Part shown: positions 23,541 through 31,897 of the stretch, piece after piece
Layout: each line of letters starts with the position of its first letter
Position numbering within the stretch: the first letter of the stretch is position 1
Assembly (NCBI RefSeq): GCF_011316935.1
Contig: NZ_WLYS01000006.1
Location: 122,164 to 186,163 of the forward strand
DNA length: 64,000 nt
DNA from: Sphingobacterium chungjuense
GTDB taxonomy: Bacteria > Bacteroidota > Bacteroidia > Sphingobacteriales > Sphingobacteriaceae
Direction: 5' to 3'
Notes under the pieces: model-generated
The model's database searches: none
Seen by the model: only the letters and a program-made list of their open reading frames with translations
Told to the model about the DNA's origin: nothing
Program-made: the position numbers and the translations under genes

Positions 23541-23597
23541 CAAATGTAACGACAAATGTCACATAAAAAAGGCTTAAGTCTCTTTTATGTGACATTT
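23541..23597 (-). promoter_or_regulatory. Promoter and operator of the tetR-type gene
   Basis: On the minus strand, -7 element TACATTTG (23548-23541) ends 4 bases before the ATG. AAATGTCACATAAAA (23554-23568) and TTTTATGTGACATTT (23583-23597) are perfect inverted arms of 15 bases with a 14-base spacer. Confidence 0.75.
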
Positions 23598-23649
23598 CGC
23601 AGAATGTTTGTAGTTTATATGGAACTTCGAGCCACTCAATCGAAATTAC

Positions 23650-23666
23650 ATTCGTTTTGTGAAACA
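23650..23666 (+). repeat. Dispersed direct repeat, copy 7
   Basis: ATTCGTTTTGTGAAACA differs from the consensus at two positions. It lies between the tetR-type gene and the 3' end of the AraC-type gene. Confidence 0.6.
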
Positions 23667-23737
23667 GCTCCTTCAGCATGTAGGAACTTCTAAATCTAGT
23701 TGTATCTTTCTAGAGTTCGAGGCGTCACAATAAGATA

Positions 23738-24547
23738 CTATGCGGGTTTGGCAATTGATTTAGGTGAGTAACCATATTTCGATTTGAAAGCATTTGAAAA
23801 GTGTGCAAAACTTTCAAACCCGACCTCCATAAAAATTGTGGACGGCCTTTTATTGTTTTTTTGAATTTGATAATGAGCTTCTTTTAATCGATTGTGAAGA
23901 AGCCATCGCCCTGGAGTGTCTGCAAATACCTTCATAAAATCTCGCTTAAATGTAGCTAAACTTCTTCCTGTTAATGTAGCAAAATGTTCCATACCTACAT
24001 TAAACTTGTAGTTTGCTAACATAAATTTCTCAAGATCTATCTTATACGGTTCAGAAAAATCAAAAAGAAAGTTTTCCAAGCGTGGATTTGTCAATAGTAC
24101 TGTCTCTATAGCTTCCCTAACTTTTAGAACCGATAAAGGATGATCAATCTTTAATGTATCCCTACTATGAAAGGAGAGTGATGATACCAAGGAGTCAAAC
24201 ATGTTACTTTTAGAAAGGAGGATGTTCTTCGTACCAAACTGTAAGCTGTGCGGAACTGTAATGCTTTTTTCAAGCGCATACTGCCTAAGCACGTCTTCCT
24301 TTAATATAAACAAGTAAGCATTGTATTCCTGACCATTAGTTGGCTTTTTGGTAGCCTTAACAAATTGATGTTTTCTAACAAGATAAATTTGTCCAGGCTG
24401 GGCTACAATTCTCTGTTCTGATGTTTCGAAAGTCATTTCACCTGAAATCTGGAATAATAGTACGTGCTCTGTAAGAATGTTGTCGTACTCCGTTTGTTTA
24501 GCTGTATTCAGTGAATACACGATCGCATCAGAAAAGATGTTGGACAT
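23738..24547 (-). CDS. AraC-family transcriptional regulator
   Basis: The 269-residue protein has a cupin-like N-terminal domain (about 20-110) and two C-terminal HTH motifs. The first reads MEHFATLTGRSLATFKRDF and the second IFMEVGFESFAHFSNAFKSKYGYSPKS, the classical AraC ending. It follows the SDR gene by 14 bases on the same strand, so the two form an operon and the regulator probably controls its own operon in response to a small molecule bound by the cupin. Pairs of SDR and AraC genes occur three times in this window (also at 31 kb and, decayed, at 33 kb). Confidence 0.85.
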   Translation of the reverse strand: MSNIFSDAIVYSLNTAKQTEYDNILTEHVLLFQISGEMTFETSEQRIVAQPGQIYLVRKHQFVKATKKPTNGQEYNAYLFILKEDVLRQYALEKSITVPHSLQFGTKNILLSKSNMFDSLVSSLSFHSRDTLKIDHPLSVLKVREAIETVLLTNPRLENFLFDFSEPYKIDLEKFMLANYKFNVGMEHFATLTGRSLATFKRDFMKVFADTPGRWLLHNRLKEAHYQIQKNNKRPSTIFMEVGFESFAHFSNAFKSKYGYSPKSIAKPA

Positions 24548-24561
24548 GGTTAAATTACTTT

Positions 24562-25449
24562 TTACGGTGATAAATTTACCATTTTAGCACTTTTCGTCCA
24601 TAAGTCTTTTTTTAAAGTTTCGTCTTCTACCAGTATTCCTGGCTTTGGGAACGTGACTTTGCCCCGAACTACCGAAGCATAGAATCTCCCTTTCGGCAAT
24701 TTTTTATTACCCAATGCTAAATCGGAGAGAATTTCCCCTGAATTCTTTGCTGTATTCATATAAAACATTGGATTGAACAGGCTTAAAAATCGAAACATAG
24801 GTCTCACCGCTTTTACAATAATTTTCATCACCCCGGTTTGTTTTCCCATTAAACTAGTGTCACCCGTTAGTCCAGGGTTATAAGCGATAACCTGTATGTT
24901 AGAATTGCCCAGAAGTTTATTATGAAGCGTATCTGCCGTCAGTATATTACATAGTTTGGTTGCGGCGTAGAGTGCCATCCCTTTTGGACTACTATTATCA
25001 GGGAATGCTAATTTATTTATATCAACCGTTTTTGGCCCGAATGGTATAACCTGAGCATCATGTGAATCGCTTGTCGTGATCAAAATCTTCCCATCGTAAG
25101 CGATATGAGGTAAGAGTAGCCGCGCTAGCAGGTAATGCGATAAATGGTTTACGGTGAAAGTTAAATTAAAGCCATCGACACCAACTCCGCCGTTCTTGTC
25201 CGCTTGTACACCTGCGTTTAAAATTAGTAAATCTATTTTGTGTGGATAAATGTTTTCCAGAACGTTCTCTGCGAACACCCTAACACTGTCTAAGGACGAT
25301 AAATCAAGTGTCAATGTCTTTGCGCCATTGGGCAATGTTCTATTTCCTATTCTTGCACCAACAAAGACAATAGTGTCTTCATTTTCCCTAATTTTATTTA
25401 AAGCTTCAGCACCAATCCCACTAGTGCCACCTGTCATTACTATAATCAT
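24562..25449 (-). CDS. SDR-family oxidoreductase, protochlorophyllide-reductase-like group
   Basis: The 295-residue protein has TGGTSGIGAEAL for cofactor binding, LILNAG, FTVNHLSHYLL, ITTSDSHD with the catalytic serine, and YAATKLCN with Tyr and Lys. The longer length and the FTVNHL block place it in the retinol dehydrogenase/protochlorophyllide reductase-like branch, which acts on hydrophobic ketones or alcohols. The C-terminal 70 residues (VKAVRPMFRFL) contain a hydrophobic stretch that may touch the membrane. It is the first gene of an operon with the AraC-type regulator. Confidence 0.8.
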   Translation of the reverse strand: MIIVMTGGTSGIGAEALNKIRENEDTIVFVGARIGNRTLPNGAKTLTLDLSSLDSVRVFAENVLENIYPHKIDLLILNAGVQADKNGGVGVDGFNLTFTVNHLSHYLLARLLLPHIAYDGKILITTSDSHDAQVIPFGPKTVDINKLAFPDNSSPKGMALYAATKLCNILTADTLHNKLLGNSNIQVIAYNPGLTGDTSLMGKQTGVMKIIVKAVRPMFRFLSLFNPMFYMNTAKNSGEILSDLALGNKKLPKGRFYASVVRGKVTFPKPGILVEDETLKKDLWTKSAKMVNLSP

Positions 25450-25612
25450 ACGATGAAATTTTATAGTTACAAAGGTCTTTAAAAGTGTGAGTAGTAATTA
25501 TCGGCGGAAGCTCAAAATTATTGTCTTAAAAGCTCATCTGTACATTCGTCTGCCTTAATACTTAAAAATGAGAAGGCTAAGTTGTTGTTTTACAGTTTTT
25601 ACTTCGTTCCAC

Positions 25613-26236
25613 TTAACTACTATGTTTCCTACCTTGGTTGACCAAGCCTTCCACCAAACTTTTCCACTGTGGGTAGGATAATCCAAGTAATGCAGCTGTG
25701 CCAACAAGTCCATTACGAAGATTATCTAAAAAATTTCCTGTATTAAGATTTGGTGTTTCATTTCTTCCGTGCTCTTCTGCAGAAACAGTTTTATCAACTC
25801 GACGAATCTGAAAGGTAGATGTGGCAATTGAGTCTAAAAAATGCGCAATTTTTACGCTTTCGCTATTTGGGTTAGCTGAGGGTCTGACCTGAATGCTAAA
25901 CAGATTTCCTTGTTCTATAACGTCGTTGCTCACGATTTCAACACATACCCAGTCAAAACCATGACCTATTTTCGTTCCGGGCCCAGGAATATCAATACGT
26001 ATAAAATCGCCTTGTTTTGTCTGCCGTTTCACTACATTACCATTAGAATCGATGATAGTAAATGATGACAAAGACGTATTCGACATAGCTTCCCAGCTAT
26101 TTACATCTGAAAGTCGATTGCATACATCAGCGTAAAGCAACTTCGCATTTTCAATACTGTTGCATTCGACTTTCGCTAAGACATCCATTTCTCCACCAAT
26201 ATATTGCTCTGGAATTTTATATTTCTCGTTATTCAT
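25613..26236 (-). CDS. Protein of unknown function with C-terminal hydrophobic helix
   Basis: The 207-residue product has no signal peptide. Its first 130 residues are polar and beta-rich (SNTSLSSFTIIDSNGNVVKR, GFDWVCVEIVSND), and the end contains a short hydrophobic helix (NGLVGTAALLGL). I do not recognise the family, although the motif GPGTKIGHGFDWV looks conserved. It is a single-gene unit; copy 8 of the dispersed repeat lies about 55 bases upstream of its start codon and nothing identifiable controls it. Confidence 0.55.
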   Translation of the reverse strand: MNNEKYKIPEQYIGGEMDVLAKVECNSIENAKLLYADVCNRLSDVNSWEAMSNTSLSSFTIIDSNGNVVKRQTKQGDFIRIDIPGPGTKIGHGFDWVCVEIVSNDVIEQGNLFSIQVRPSANPNSESVKIAHFLDSIATSTFQIRRVDKTVSAEEHGRNETPNLNTGNFLDNLRNGLVGTAALLGLSYPQWKSLVEGLVNQGRKHSS

Positions 26237-26291
26237 ATCTAAATGCTTTTAGTGATGAATTGTAGGTATCTAACTAACAAAGTTTAAATAA

Positions 26292-26308
26292 GTTCGTTTT
26301 ATGAGACA
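26292..26308 (+). repeat. Dispersed direct repeat, copy 8
   Basis: GTTCGTTTTATGAGACA differs from the consensus by one base. A perfect inverted repeat, TTGATAGAA and TTCTATCAA around TACG, follows at 26388-26409. Confidence 0.65.
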
Positions 26309-26387
26309 AATACACTATAGACTAAACTTGCTACCCTTGCTTGATACAAGCATCGAAGATGACGTTATGTTTACTAAAAAGTACTTA

Positions 26388-26409
26388 TTGATAGAATACG
26401 TTCTATCAA
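26388..26409. repeat. Short perfect inverted repeat in the gap after the FISUMP gene
   Basis: Nine-base arms with a 4-base loop. The rest of the 326-base gap (26237-26562) holds copy 8 of the dispersed repeat and no gene that I can support. Confidence 0.45.
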
Positions 26410-26562
26410 GATGACATTAAAAATTTATAGGAGACAATCGCATTATATACAATTGACATTGCTAATAGTGCATACAATACATATTCGACAAATGAAATTT
26501 TGGATTTCAAACTGTTAGTCAATATTGATAGTTTAAAGACAAAAGAGTACTTCAACCGCATT

Positions 26563-28245
26563 TTAATAAACGGCTCGGGTACACCGTACTGGAAACGCAT
26601 AAGGCCGATTAGATCTTCCGGCGCCAATGTTTGCGTCATTGTTAATAGTAAATCGCATCCGCACAGAGTTTTCATTGTCAGACTGTTCGGTTGATGTCCA
26701 ATAAAACCCTATACTTCCTCTCTCGATCAGCATTCGATCTCCGGGCTGGTAGGCGCCTGCAGTTGGAAAAGTTAGCACCACATTTTTATCTCTCTTACTT
26801 CTGAACACCTTAGCGGTATAAACATTGGTAACGGAAGCGTTCCAATTAGTTCCCTTGTTATCTGTAACCAGTTGCGTTGTTTGGTTAATAAGGTCGTAAA
26901 ACTCCTTGCTGGTAGGAACTCTCCACCCTGCTGGGCAAGGGTCATTCTCCACTATTTTTCCACCATTGTCCGTTTCTGAATACCACGACCCGTTTAAAGC
27001 AGGTGTGCTCCATTGTTCGCTTTCAGAAGCCTCCGCTCCGGTCAATGGTGTTGCTCGGATCTCTTGTTTGCCCCACTGATAATAATTTCCGAATAGGAGT
27101 TGAAAACTTCCATTCTCATCGGGAAGATCAGGATCTATAGTTCGTGATACGCCTACATTTCTTCTCATCCAATAACGACCATCAATAAGTGCTGCTTCCT
27201 GTCCGTCTATTACCTCATAACGATCGCTCGGTACTACCCGCAAACGGATGTGGTATCCGACCCCTGGCTGTATCGGAATGTTGTTTAGCACGATGGGGGT
27301 TGCGCGAGTTACAGATCCTACCCGTAAAGAACCTATTTGCAACGACGCATCTGAAATATTGTTTGCCATCCAAACGGTATTGCTAGTTATGACTTGCTGT
27401 TGATTTGAGGAAAACGTAAGCACGGAGGAGGTGGACTCTCCATCGTAAACGATATTGCCAGAAGCCAAACTTATTAGCGCAATAGCCCTACCTGAGGACA
27501 GTCTGGTTCCTCCGACGCCCCCTATCAGATAACCATTGGTGGGCGTGGCATCTATAGTAACCCGCATCGGCGAGAACATATATTTGAAAGCAATATTTAG
27601 ATTATTGTCATTACTCGGTCCAATGTGGATAGCTCCAGATCTAAAAAGCATAAATTGGGGATAGGAAGCCGTATTGATGGACAAAATATGATCAATATTG
27701 GTGCTGCTCAAATCCTCTATAGGTGCAACAGTGGTATTGTAAGAATAAGCCACAAAGCTGTAAACTCCTCGATCCAGTGTTAATGATTCTCTGTCATCAG
27801 GCTCGACGGCTCCATGAGAATTTATGGTGTAAATTTTATCTCTAACATAATCACCACTAGTATCGTAAACCACTAGTCTAAATTTTATGAAACGCTTGAT
27901 AGGCTCTTTGATCATACTTGATCGAGCGGTGTGAAGATATTCGTAATCAGCTCGATTATGTGTTAGCTTTTCAGGTATTATTTCAGCTGCTATGAAATAG
28001 CCACCACCAAGAGATATACTTTCGTTGTTACCCCTTAGTAGTTGCCAAGGGTCTGTTTGACTGCCTACGATCTTTTGTGAAGATCTGTAGTTTTGATCCC
28101 GGTTATCTAACTCATCCGTTATGATGCTTATACTCACTGGAACTTGCTGATTATTTGTCGTTAAATCAGACTTTGCACAAGATCCAAAAATCAAAAAACT
28201 CGTATAAAAAATGGTCAACCATTCTAGGGAATAATTATCTTTCAT
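26563..28245 (-). CDS. Fimbrillin-like lipoprotein with C-terminal FISUMP domain
   Basis: The 560-residue protein has a lipoprotein signal ending in FLIFGSC and a long beta-rich N-terminal part like fimbrillin-type proteins (LTLDRGVYSFVAYSYNT, FKYMFSPMRVTIDA). The C-terminal FISUMP domain is marked by WMRRNVGVS, NYYQWGKQEI, NDPCPAGWRVPTSKEFYDL, FPTAGAY, GFYWTSTEQ and PVRCTR. It is expected on the cell surface as an adhesin or pilus-like subunit. It is the third gene of an operon (77-residue protein, 54-residue peptide, this gene) with gaps of only 12 and 3 bases, and a twin AraC pair lies upstream. A paralogue split by a stop codon is at 36.4-38.1 kb. Confidence 0.85.
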   Translation of the reverse strand: MKDNYSLEWLTIFYTSFLIFGSCAKSDLTTNNQQVPVSISIITDELDNRDQNYRSSQKIVGSQTDPWQLLRGNNESISLGGGYFIAAEIIPEKLTHNRADYEYLHTARSSMIKEPIKRFIKFRLVVYDTSGDYVRDKIYTINSHGAVEPDDRESLTLDRGVYSFVAYSYNTTVAPIEDLSSTNIDHILSINTASYPQFMLFRSGAIHIGPSNDNNLNIAFKYMFSPMRVTIDATPTNGYLIGGVGGTRLSSGRAIALISLASGNIVYDGESTSSVLTFSSNQQQVITSNTVWMANNISDASLQIGSLRVGSVTRATPIVLNNIPIQPGVGYHIRLRVVPSDRYEVIDGQEAALIDGRYWMRRNVGVSRTIDPDLPDENGSFQLLFGNYYQWGKQEIRATPLTGAEASESEQWSTPALNGSWYSETDNGGKIVENDPCPAGWRVPTSKEFYDLINQTTQLVTDNKGTNWNASVTNVYTAKVFRSKRDKNVVLTFPTAGAYQPGDRMLIERGSIGFYWTSTEQSDNENSVRMRFTINNDANIGAGRSNRPYAFPVRCTRAVY

Positions 28246-28248
28246 AAT

Positions 28249-28413
28249 TTACCAAACAATATCAAAGTCTTCATCTTGCTGTTCGTATTCATCCGTGATA
28301 AATTCGCTGCTATTTACCGGAGTTACATTGTTTGATCCAGCGACAAAGCTATGTTCTAGGCGAATGTATGCTACTTCAATAGTTGGCGGAGTGTATGCTT
28401 TTTTTAAACTCAT
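28249..28413 (-). CDS. 54-residue peptide gene before the FISUMP gene
   Basis: A short frame, ATG at 28413 and TAA at 28249, begins MSLKKAYTPPTIEVAYIRLE and continues through HSFVAGSNNVTPV to an acidic tail rich in Glu, Asp and Gln. The plan, a KKxYxxP start, a central AGS and an acidic end, is one I recall from very short Bacteroidota proteins placed beside fimbrillin- or FISUMP-type genes. It has no signal peptide. Its stop codon lies 3 bases before the FISUMP gene and its start 12 bases after the 77-residue gene, so it is clearly an operon member. Function unknown; a pilin-assembly or signalling peptide is possible. Confidence 0.6.
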   Translation of the reverse strand: MSLKKAYTPPTIEVAYIRLEHSFVAGSNNVTPVNSSEFITDEYEQQDEDFDIVW

Positions 28414-28425
28414 AAGTCTCAGGAA

Positions 28426-28659
28426 TTAATTCAGAAGTTTTTGTATAAGTTCAGCATCGATAGCACCACGACTCGGTATGCCAAGTGAATCACTTTGTCC
28501 CATGCAAATAGCACCGACCCTTTCGGACACGGTATAGAGGAAAACATATCCTGCGGATTCCACACTATCTTTGTTTTCGCCTGCCACTTTAGAATGTAGA
28601 AGTTCTTTGTCGAAGAGTATGGGATAATTAGCGATTATGATGTATTTCTGTAATTTCAT
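28426..28659 (-). CDS. 77-residue cytoplasmic protein, first gene of the FISUMP operon
   Basis: The product MKLQKYIIIANYPILFDKEL... is short, soluble, and has a central beta-rich part (YVFLYTVSERVGAICMGQS) that could form a small sheet. No family is recognised. A perfect -7 element TATTTTTG is 14 bases before its ATG, so it heads the transcript that also carries the 54-residue peptide and the FISUMP lipoprotein. The twin AraC genes upstream are on the same strand but end about 110 bases before it. Confidence 0.6.
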   Translation of the reverse strand: MKLQKYIIIANYPILFDKELLHSKVAGENKDSVESAGYVFLYTVSERVGAICMGQSDSLGIPSRGAIDAELIQKLLN

Positions 28660-28673
28660 AGAGATTTTTTTTA

Positions 28674-28681
28674 CAAAAATA
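28674..28681 (-). promoter_or_regulatory. -7 promoter element of the FISUMP operon
   Basis: TATTTTTG on the minus strand, 14 bases before the ATG of the 77-residue gene. Confidence 0.55.
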
Positions 28682-28766
28682 CGCTAGGCATGTTGCCCGG
28701 ACTGTTACTATAAGTCCTGAGAATAGGAGATTAGGACATAGTTCAAGAAGAGGATTTGATCTTATT

Positions 28767-29759
28767 CTATTTGGAGTTTTTTAGCACCGGATAAGTATTA
28801 AATTTATTGACATAGCTATTTATGAAGTATCTAGGACTATTGTAACCCAACTCGTAGGCTACCTGCGATAGGCTATCAAATTGTGGGCTTTGCAGAAGCT
28901 TTTGAGCCAAAAGCAGTCTTTCGTTTATATAGAACTGCTTCGGTGTACTTTTCAAAATTTTCTTGAATAGCAGCTTATACTTTGACACTGACATGCCAGC
29001 CATTTCAGCTAGCAGGCTTATTCCCACAAAGTCTTTATCTAGATTTGCCATTATATAATCAGCTGATTGCTTTATCGCTGATCCTTCTCGATCCGTAACT
29101 CGATTGATGATCGGCTCAAAATTTGCGGCTCGTTCAATCAAATATGCTAACAGGTATAGAGCAGTATGCTTTAAATGGAATTCAAATGATCCATCTTTTA
29201 TTTTCCTGCTTTTTAATTGGTTTAGTAAAATTTTGCTTCTGGAATCAATATGGCTATAAAAATAAAGTGTGTTTTGGGAGCTATCAAAAAGTTGCTCTGT
29301 CACGCTGTTCGGATAATTGGGTCGCGCCAGCGACTTTAGCAAATCTTTGGAGATAATCAGCCGAAGACTGTATGACCTGGCATTAATTGGTGGTAACAGT
29401 GATGTAGGAATGCAAGAGTCCATAAATGCCATACCAAGCCTTGAGGAGTATCCTGCGCGGTGTGGTGTGGTTCCTAAGACGTGTGTAGTTATCTCCTCCC
29501 CCAAATCATAATACGCTATAAATTGATCATCTTGAGGAACTCTATCTATTGCTACGGGCTTTTTAAAAGACATATCGATTAGAAATACCGATAGGCCTGG
29601 CATTACTTCCAGAAATACGCCCATGCCTTCGGCAAGGTCAGTGGGCATGAGCATCATTTTATTGTCCACTACCTTTGCTCCCATTTCGCTTGCAATTCTA
29701 AACAACCATTCGGGATTCAACGTGTAGAAAAAAGGAAATTTCTGTCTGGATAGATGCAT
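28767..29759 (-). CDS. AraC-family regulator, twin A
   Basis: The 330-residue protein has a C-terminal AraC DNA-binding domain (ISLLAEMAGMSVSKYKLLFKKILKSTPKQFYINERLLLAQKLL and SQVAYELGYNSPRYF, shown here in parts) and a 220-residue N-terminal domain that is not an ordinary cupin. The N-terminal domain opens LNPEWLFRIASEMGAKV, matching VNLDWLDELAAAFNCEV of the next gene, so the two are paralogues. Its start codon directly follows the stop codon of twin B with no base between. Together they probably act on the downstream FISUMP operon, perhaps as partners. Confidence 0.82.
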   Translation of the reverse strand: MHLSRQKFPFFYTLNPEWLFRIASEMGAKVVDNKMMLMPTDLAEGMGVFLEVMPGLSVFLIDMSFKKPVAIDRVPQDDQFIAYYDLGEEITTHVLGTTPHRAGYSSRLGMAFMDSCIPTSLLPPINARSYSLRLIISKDLLKSLARPNYPNSVTEQLFDSSQNTLYFYSHIDSRSKILLNQLKSRKIKDGSFEFHLKHTALYLLAYLIERAANFEPIINRVTDREGSAIKQSADYIMANLDKDFVGISLLAEMAGMSVSKYKLLFKKILKSTPKQFYINERLLLAQKLLQSPQFDSLSQVAYELGYNSPRYFINSYVNKFNTYPVLKNSK

Positions 29760-30740
29760 TTAGTATAATGTTACGTATTCTTTAGGCGTGACGTCATATC
29801 TCGCCTTAAATTGTTCAATGAAGTGCGAAGGATCATAAAATGAAAAATGATGTGCCACTTCGGCTATACTGTAACTTCCAGTATCCAGCATTTCTTTTGC
29901 TGCGTCTAGCTTATTGGCCATAAAAAACGCTTTTGCAGAAGTCCCGGTAACTTTTTTAAACAGGTTTTTGTATTTACTATCCGACATATTTACGGAAGAT
30001 GCCAAGACTTTGATACTTGGAAATGGTTGTTTCAGCTTTTCTATGAGCTGGGACTGTGAGCTAACTATACTTACAATATCCTCTTGATAGACCCTACCCA
30101 GCACAATGTCGTGATCAATAATCTGATCGAGGTAGTCCGCTATTAATCCATAAACGGTTCCTACTAAGTAGGTGTCATATAAAGTGCTGCCAAAATTTAC
30201 TTTACGTAGCTCACTCATTAAAAACCAGGCTTGGTTACTTGCTCGTTCAAATCTCACTAGGGTATTACGATCTGCATCAAAGATCACATCTCTTATCTCT
30301 TGAAAATTTGGTATGGAACTAATACTTCTTAAAAATGCTGTCTTTTTTATAAAGATCGAAATGGAGAATACGTTGCTTCCCGATCCAATGAGATAATCTG
30401 CAGACAAAACAGAGTCGATAACAGCAACGTTATATGCCCATCTACCGACGGCCTTTTGCATATTGTCGGTGATCTGTACGGTATCACCTTCGCTTAAATT
30501 AAAATATACACCTACAAAATCATCGTCATTATTCGACATTTTGTAAAAAACATCTGTATGATAGACAGCATCCTGAATAAAGACACTAAGCTCCTCGTTA
30601 ATCTGTAAGCCGTAAAGGGTTCCTGTTATGGTATCGTTCGAACAGTATACATGTCCGTTCTCCACTTCACAATTAAAAGCAGCAGCAAGCTCATCTAACC
30701 AATCCAGATTCACACCATACCGGTAAGATATGTTTTTCAT
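29760..30740 (-). CDS. AraC-family regulator, twin B
   Basis: The 326-residue protein is a paralogue of the following AraC gene over its whole length: related N-terminal sensing domain (VNLDWLDELAAAFNC, then FIQDAVYHTDVFYKM) and C-terminal HTH pair (VLASSVNMSDSKYKNLFKKVTGTSAKAFF, IAEVAHHFSFYDPSHFIEQF). It is the first gene of the pair and abuts twin A exactly. The duplication must be old, since identity is modest. A pair of diverged but similar regulators in one operon suggests a heterodimer or sequential control of the surface lipoprotein operon downstream. Confidence 0.82.
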   Translation of the reverse strand: MKNISYRYGVNLDWLDELAAAFNCEVENGHVYCSNDTITGTLYGLQINEELSVFIQDAVYHTDVFYKMSNNDDDFVGVYFNLSEGDTVQITDNMQKAVGRWAYNVAVIDSVLSADYLIGSGSNVFSISIFIKKTAFLRSISSIPNFQEIRDVIFDADRNTLVRFERASNQAWFLMSELRKVNFGSTLYDTYLVGTVYGLIADYLDQIIDHDIVLGRVYQEDIVSIVSSQSQLIEKLKQPFPSIKVLASSVNMSDSKYKNLFKKVTGTSAKAFFMANKLDAAKEMLDTGSYSIAEVAHHFSFYDPSHFIEQFKARYDVTPKEYVTLY

Positions 30741-31046
30741 AGTATTCGAGATTTGTGCAAAACCAACTATAAAAATAGTAGATAAGTCGTTTAATCAATG
30801 ATAGAACAGGGAGTTTTTGAGGGTATGCTTCTTGAAGTACTATCAAAAACACTTTAAAATCGTCTTTACAAACGTTGTAAGTGAAAAATAGATACAGCGA
30901 AGATTAAAAAAGATAAGATAAATATGACTCTAGGGCTTAAGAGTCTATAAAACATTTCAGATACATAAGATGTTCGTAGGCAAATCGCTGTTTGCCTACG
31001 AATATCTCAGTCAAATTGACGTTGGATATTGATTGATAAAAAAGAC
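30741..31046. other. Gap between twin AraC genes and SDR gene
   Basis: Besides the hairpin at 30973-31002 I see no gene or repeat in this stretch. Confidence 0.35.
30973..31002 (-). terminator. Hairpin after the SDR gene
   Basis: TTCGTAGGCAAA and TTTGCCTACGAA are perfect 12-base arms around a 6-base loop, 45 bases after the stop codon of the minus-strand SDR gene. No long T run follows. Confidence 0.55.
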
Positions 31047-31808
31047 CTAGATGTAAAATCCACCAGATACTTCGATGCGTTGTGCGTTGATCCATTTGGC
31101 ATCTTCGCTACACAAAAAGGCAATCACACCGCCAATATCATCCGGCAAACCGGTTCTACCTAATGCGGTGCGCGAAGCCAACATCTGATTTACCTCTTTG
31201 TTATCTCTTGTTGAGCCACCGCCAAAGTCTGTCTCAATGGCACCTGGAGCTACCGTATTCACGCGGATCTTACGAGATCCTAATTCTAATGCCTGATACC
31301 GGCTTAAGCTTTCGATACCCGCTTTCATAATAGCATACGCAGCATAGTTTGGAAAACTAAAGCGTGCTAATCCTGATGAAATATTGACAATGCTACCGCC
31401 ATCATTCAGTATGGGAAGTAGTTTTTGGGTCAAGAAAAATGCTGCTTTGAGGTGTATATTCACCATCGTATCAAACTGCTCTTCTGTGGTGGTTTCAAAT
31501 GCCGCGTGAATACCTATTCCGGCATTGTTCACCAATGCTTGCAGATGATCTGTACCAAAATCGGAGGCTAACTTATCCTTGATCGTGCTTACAAAAGCAT
31601 CATATGTAGCGCTTTTTGCTACGTCCAATTGTAGCGCGATGGCATGCTGACCGATATTCTTTATTTCAGCAACCGTGCTGTCGGCACCTTCTGCATTGCC
31701 TTGATAGGTGACGATAATATCAAATCCTTTTTTGGCTAATTGTATGGCCATGTCTTTGCCCAATCCACGGCTACTGCCGGTTACTAAAGCTACTTTGCGA
31801 TTATCCAT
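31047..31808 (-). CDS. SDR-family oxidoreductase, 3-oxoacyl reductase-like
   Basis: The 253-residue classical SDR has TGSSRGLGKDMA for cofactor binding, NNAG, VNISSG with the catalytic serine, and YAIMKAG in place of the usual YxxxK (Tyr and Lys present, Y-A-I-M-K). GFYI closes the protein in the family manner. It resembles FabG-like enzymes of unknown substrate. An AraC-type gene lies upstream on the same strand, 89 bases away, and may regulate it. Confidence 0.82.
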   Translation of the reverse strand: MDNRKVALVTGSSRGLGKDMAIQLAKKGFDIIVTYQGNAEGADSTVAEIKNIGQHAIALQLDVAKSATYDAFVSTIKDKLASDFGTDHLQALVNNAGIGIHAAFETTTEEQFDTMVNIHLKAAFFLTQKLLPILNDGGSIVNISSGLARFSFPNYAAYAIMKAGIESLSRYQALELGSRKIRVNTVAPGAIETDFGGGSTRDNKEVNQMLASRTALGRTGLPDDIGGVIAFLCSEDAKWINAQRIEVSGGFYI

Positions 31809-31897
31809 GTTATTTATCTTTTAAAGTATAGGTACAAAGTTCTGATGAAAATAGCATAGCCGGTTGCAAACACCAATCCGATATTTGCAAATTTCAA

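Noticed and set aside
10673..26308. The dispersed repeat as a MITE family
   Set aside because: I find no partner copies in inverted orientation, so no element with two inverted ends can be drawn.
26406..26675. An 89-residue minus-strand frame with a hydrophobic end
   Set aside because: It overlaps the 3' end of the FISUMP gene in another frame over more than 110 bases and lacks a promoter.
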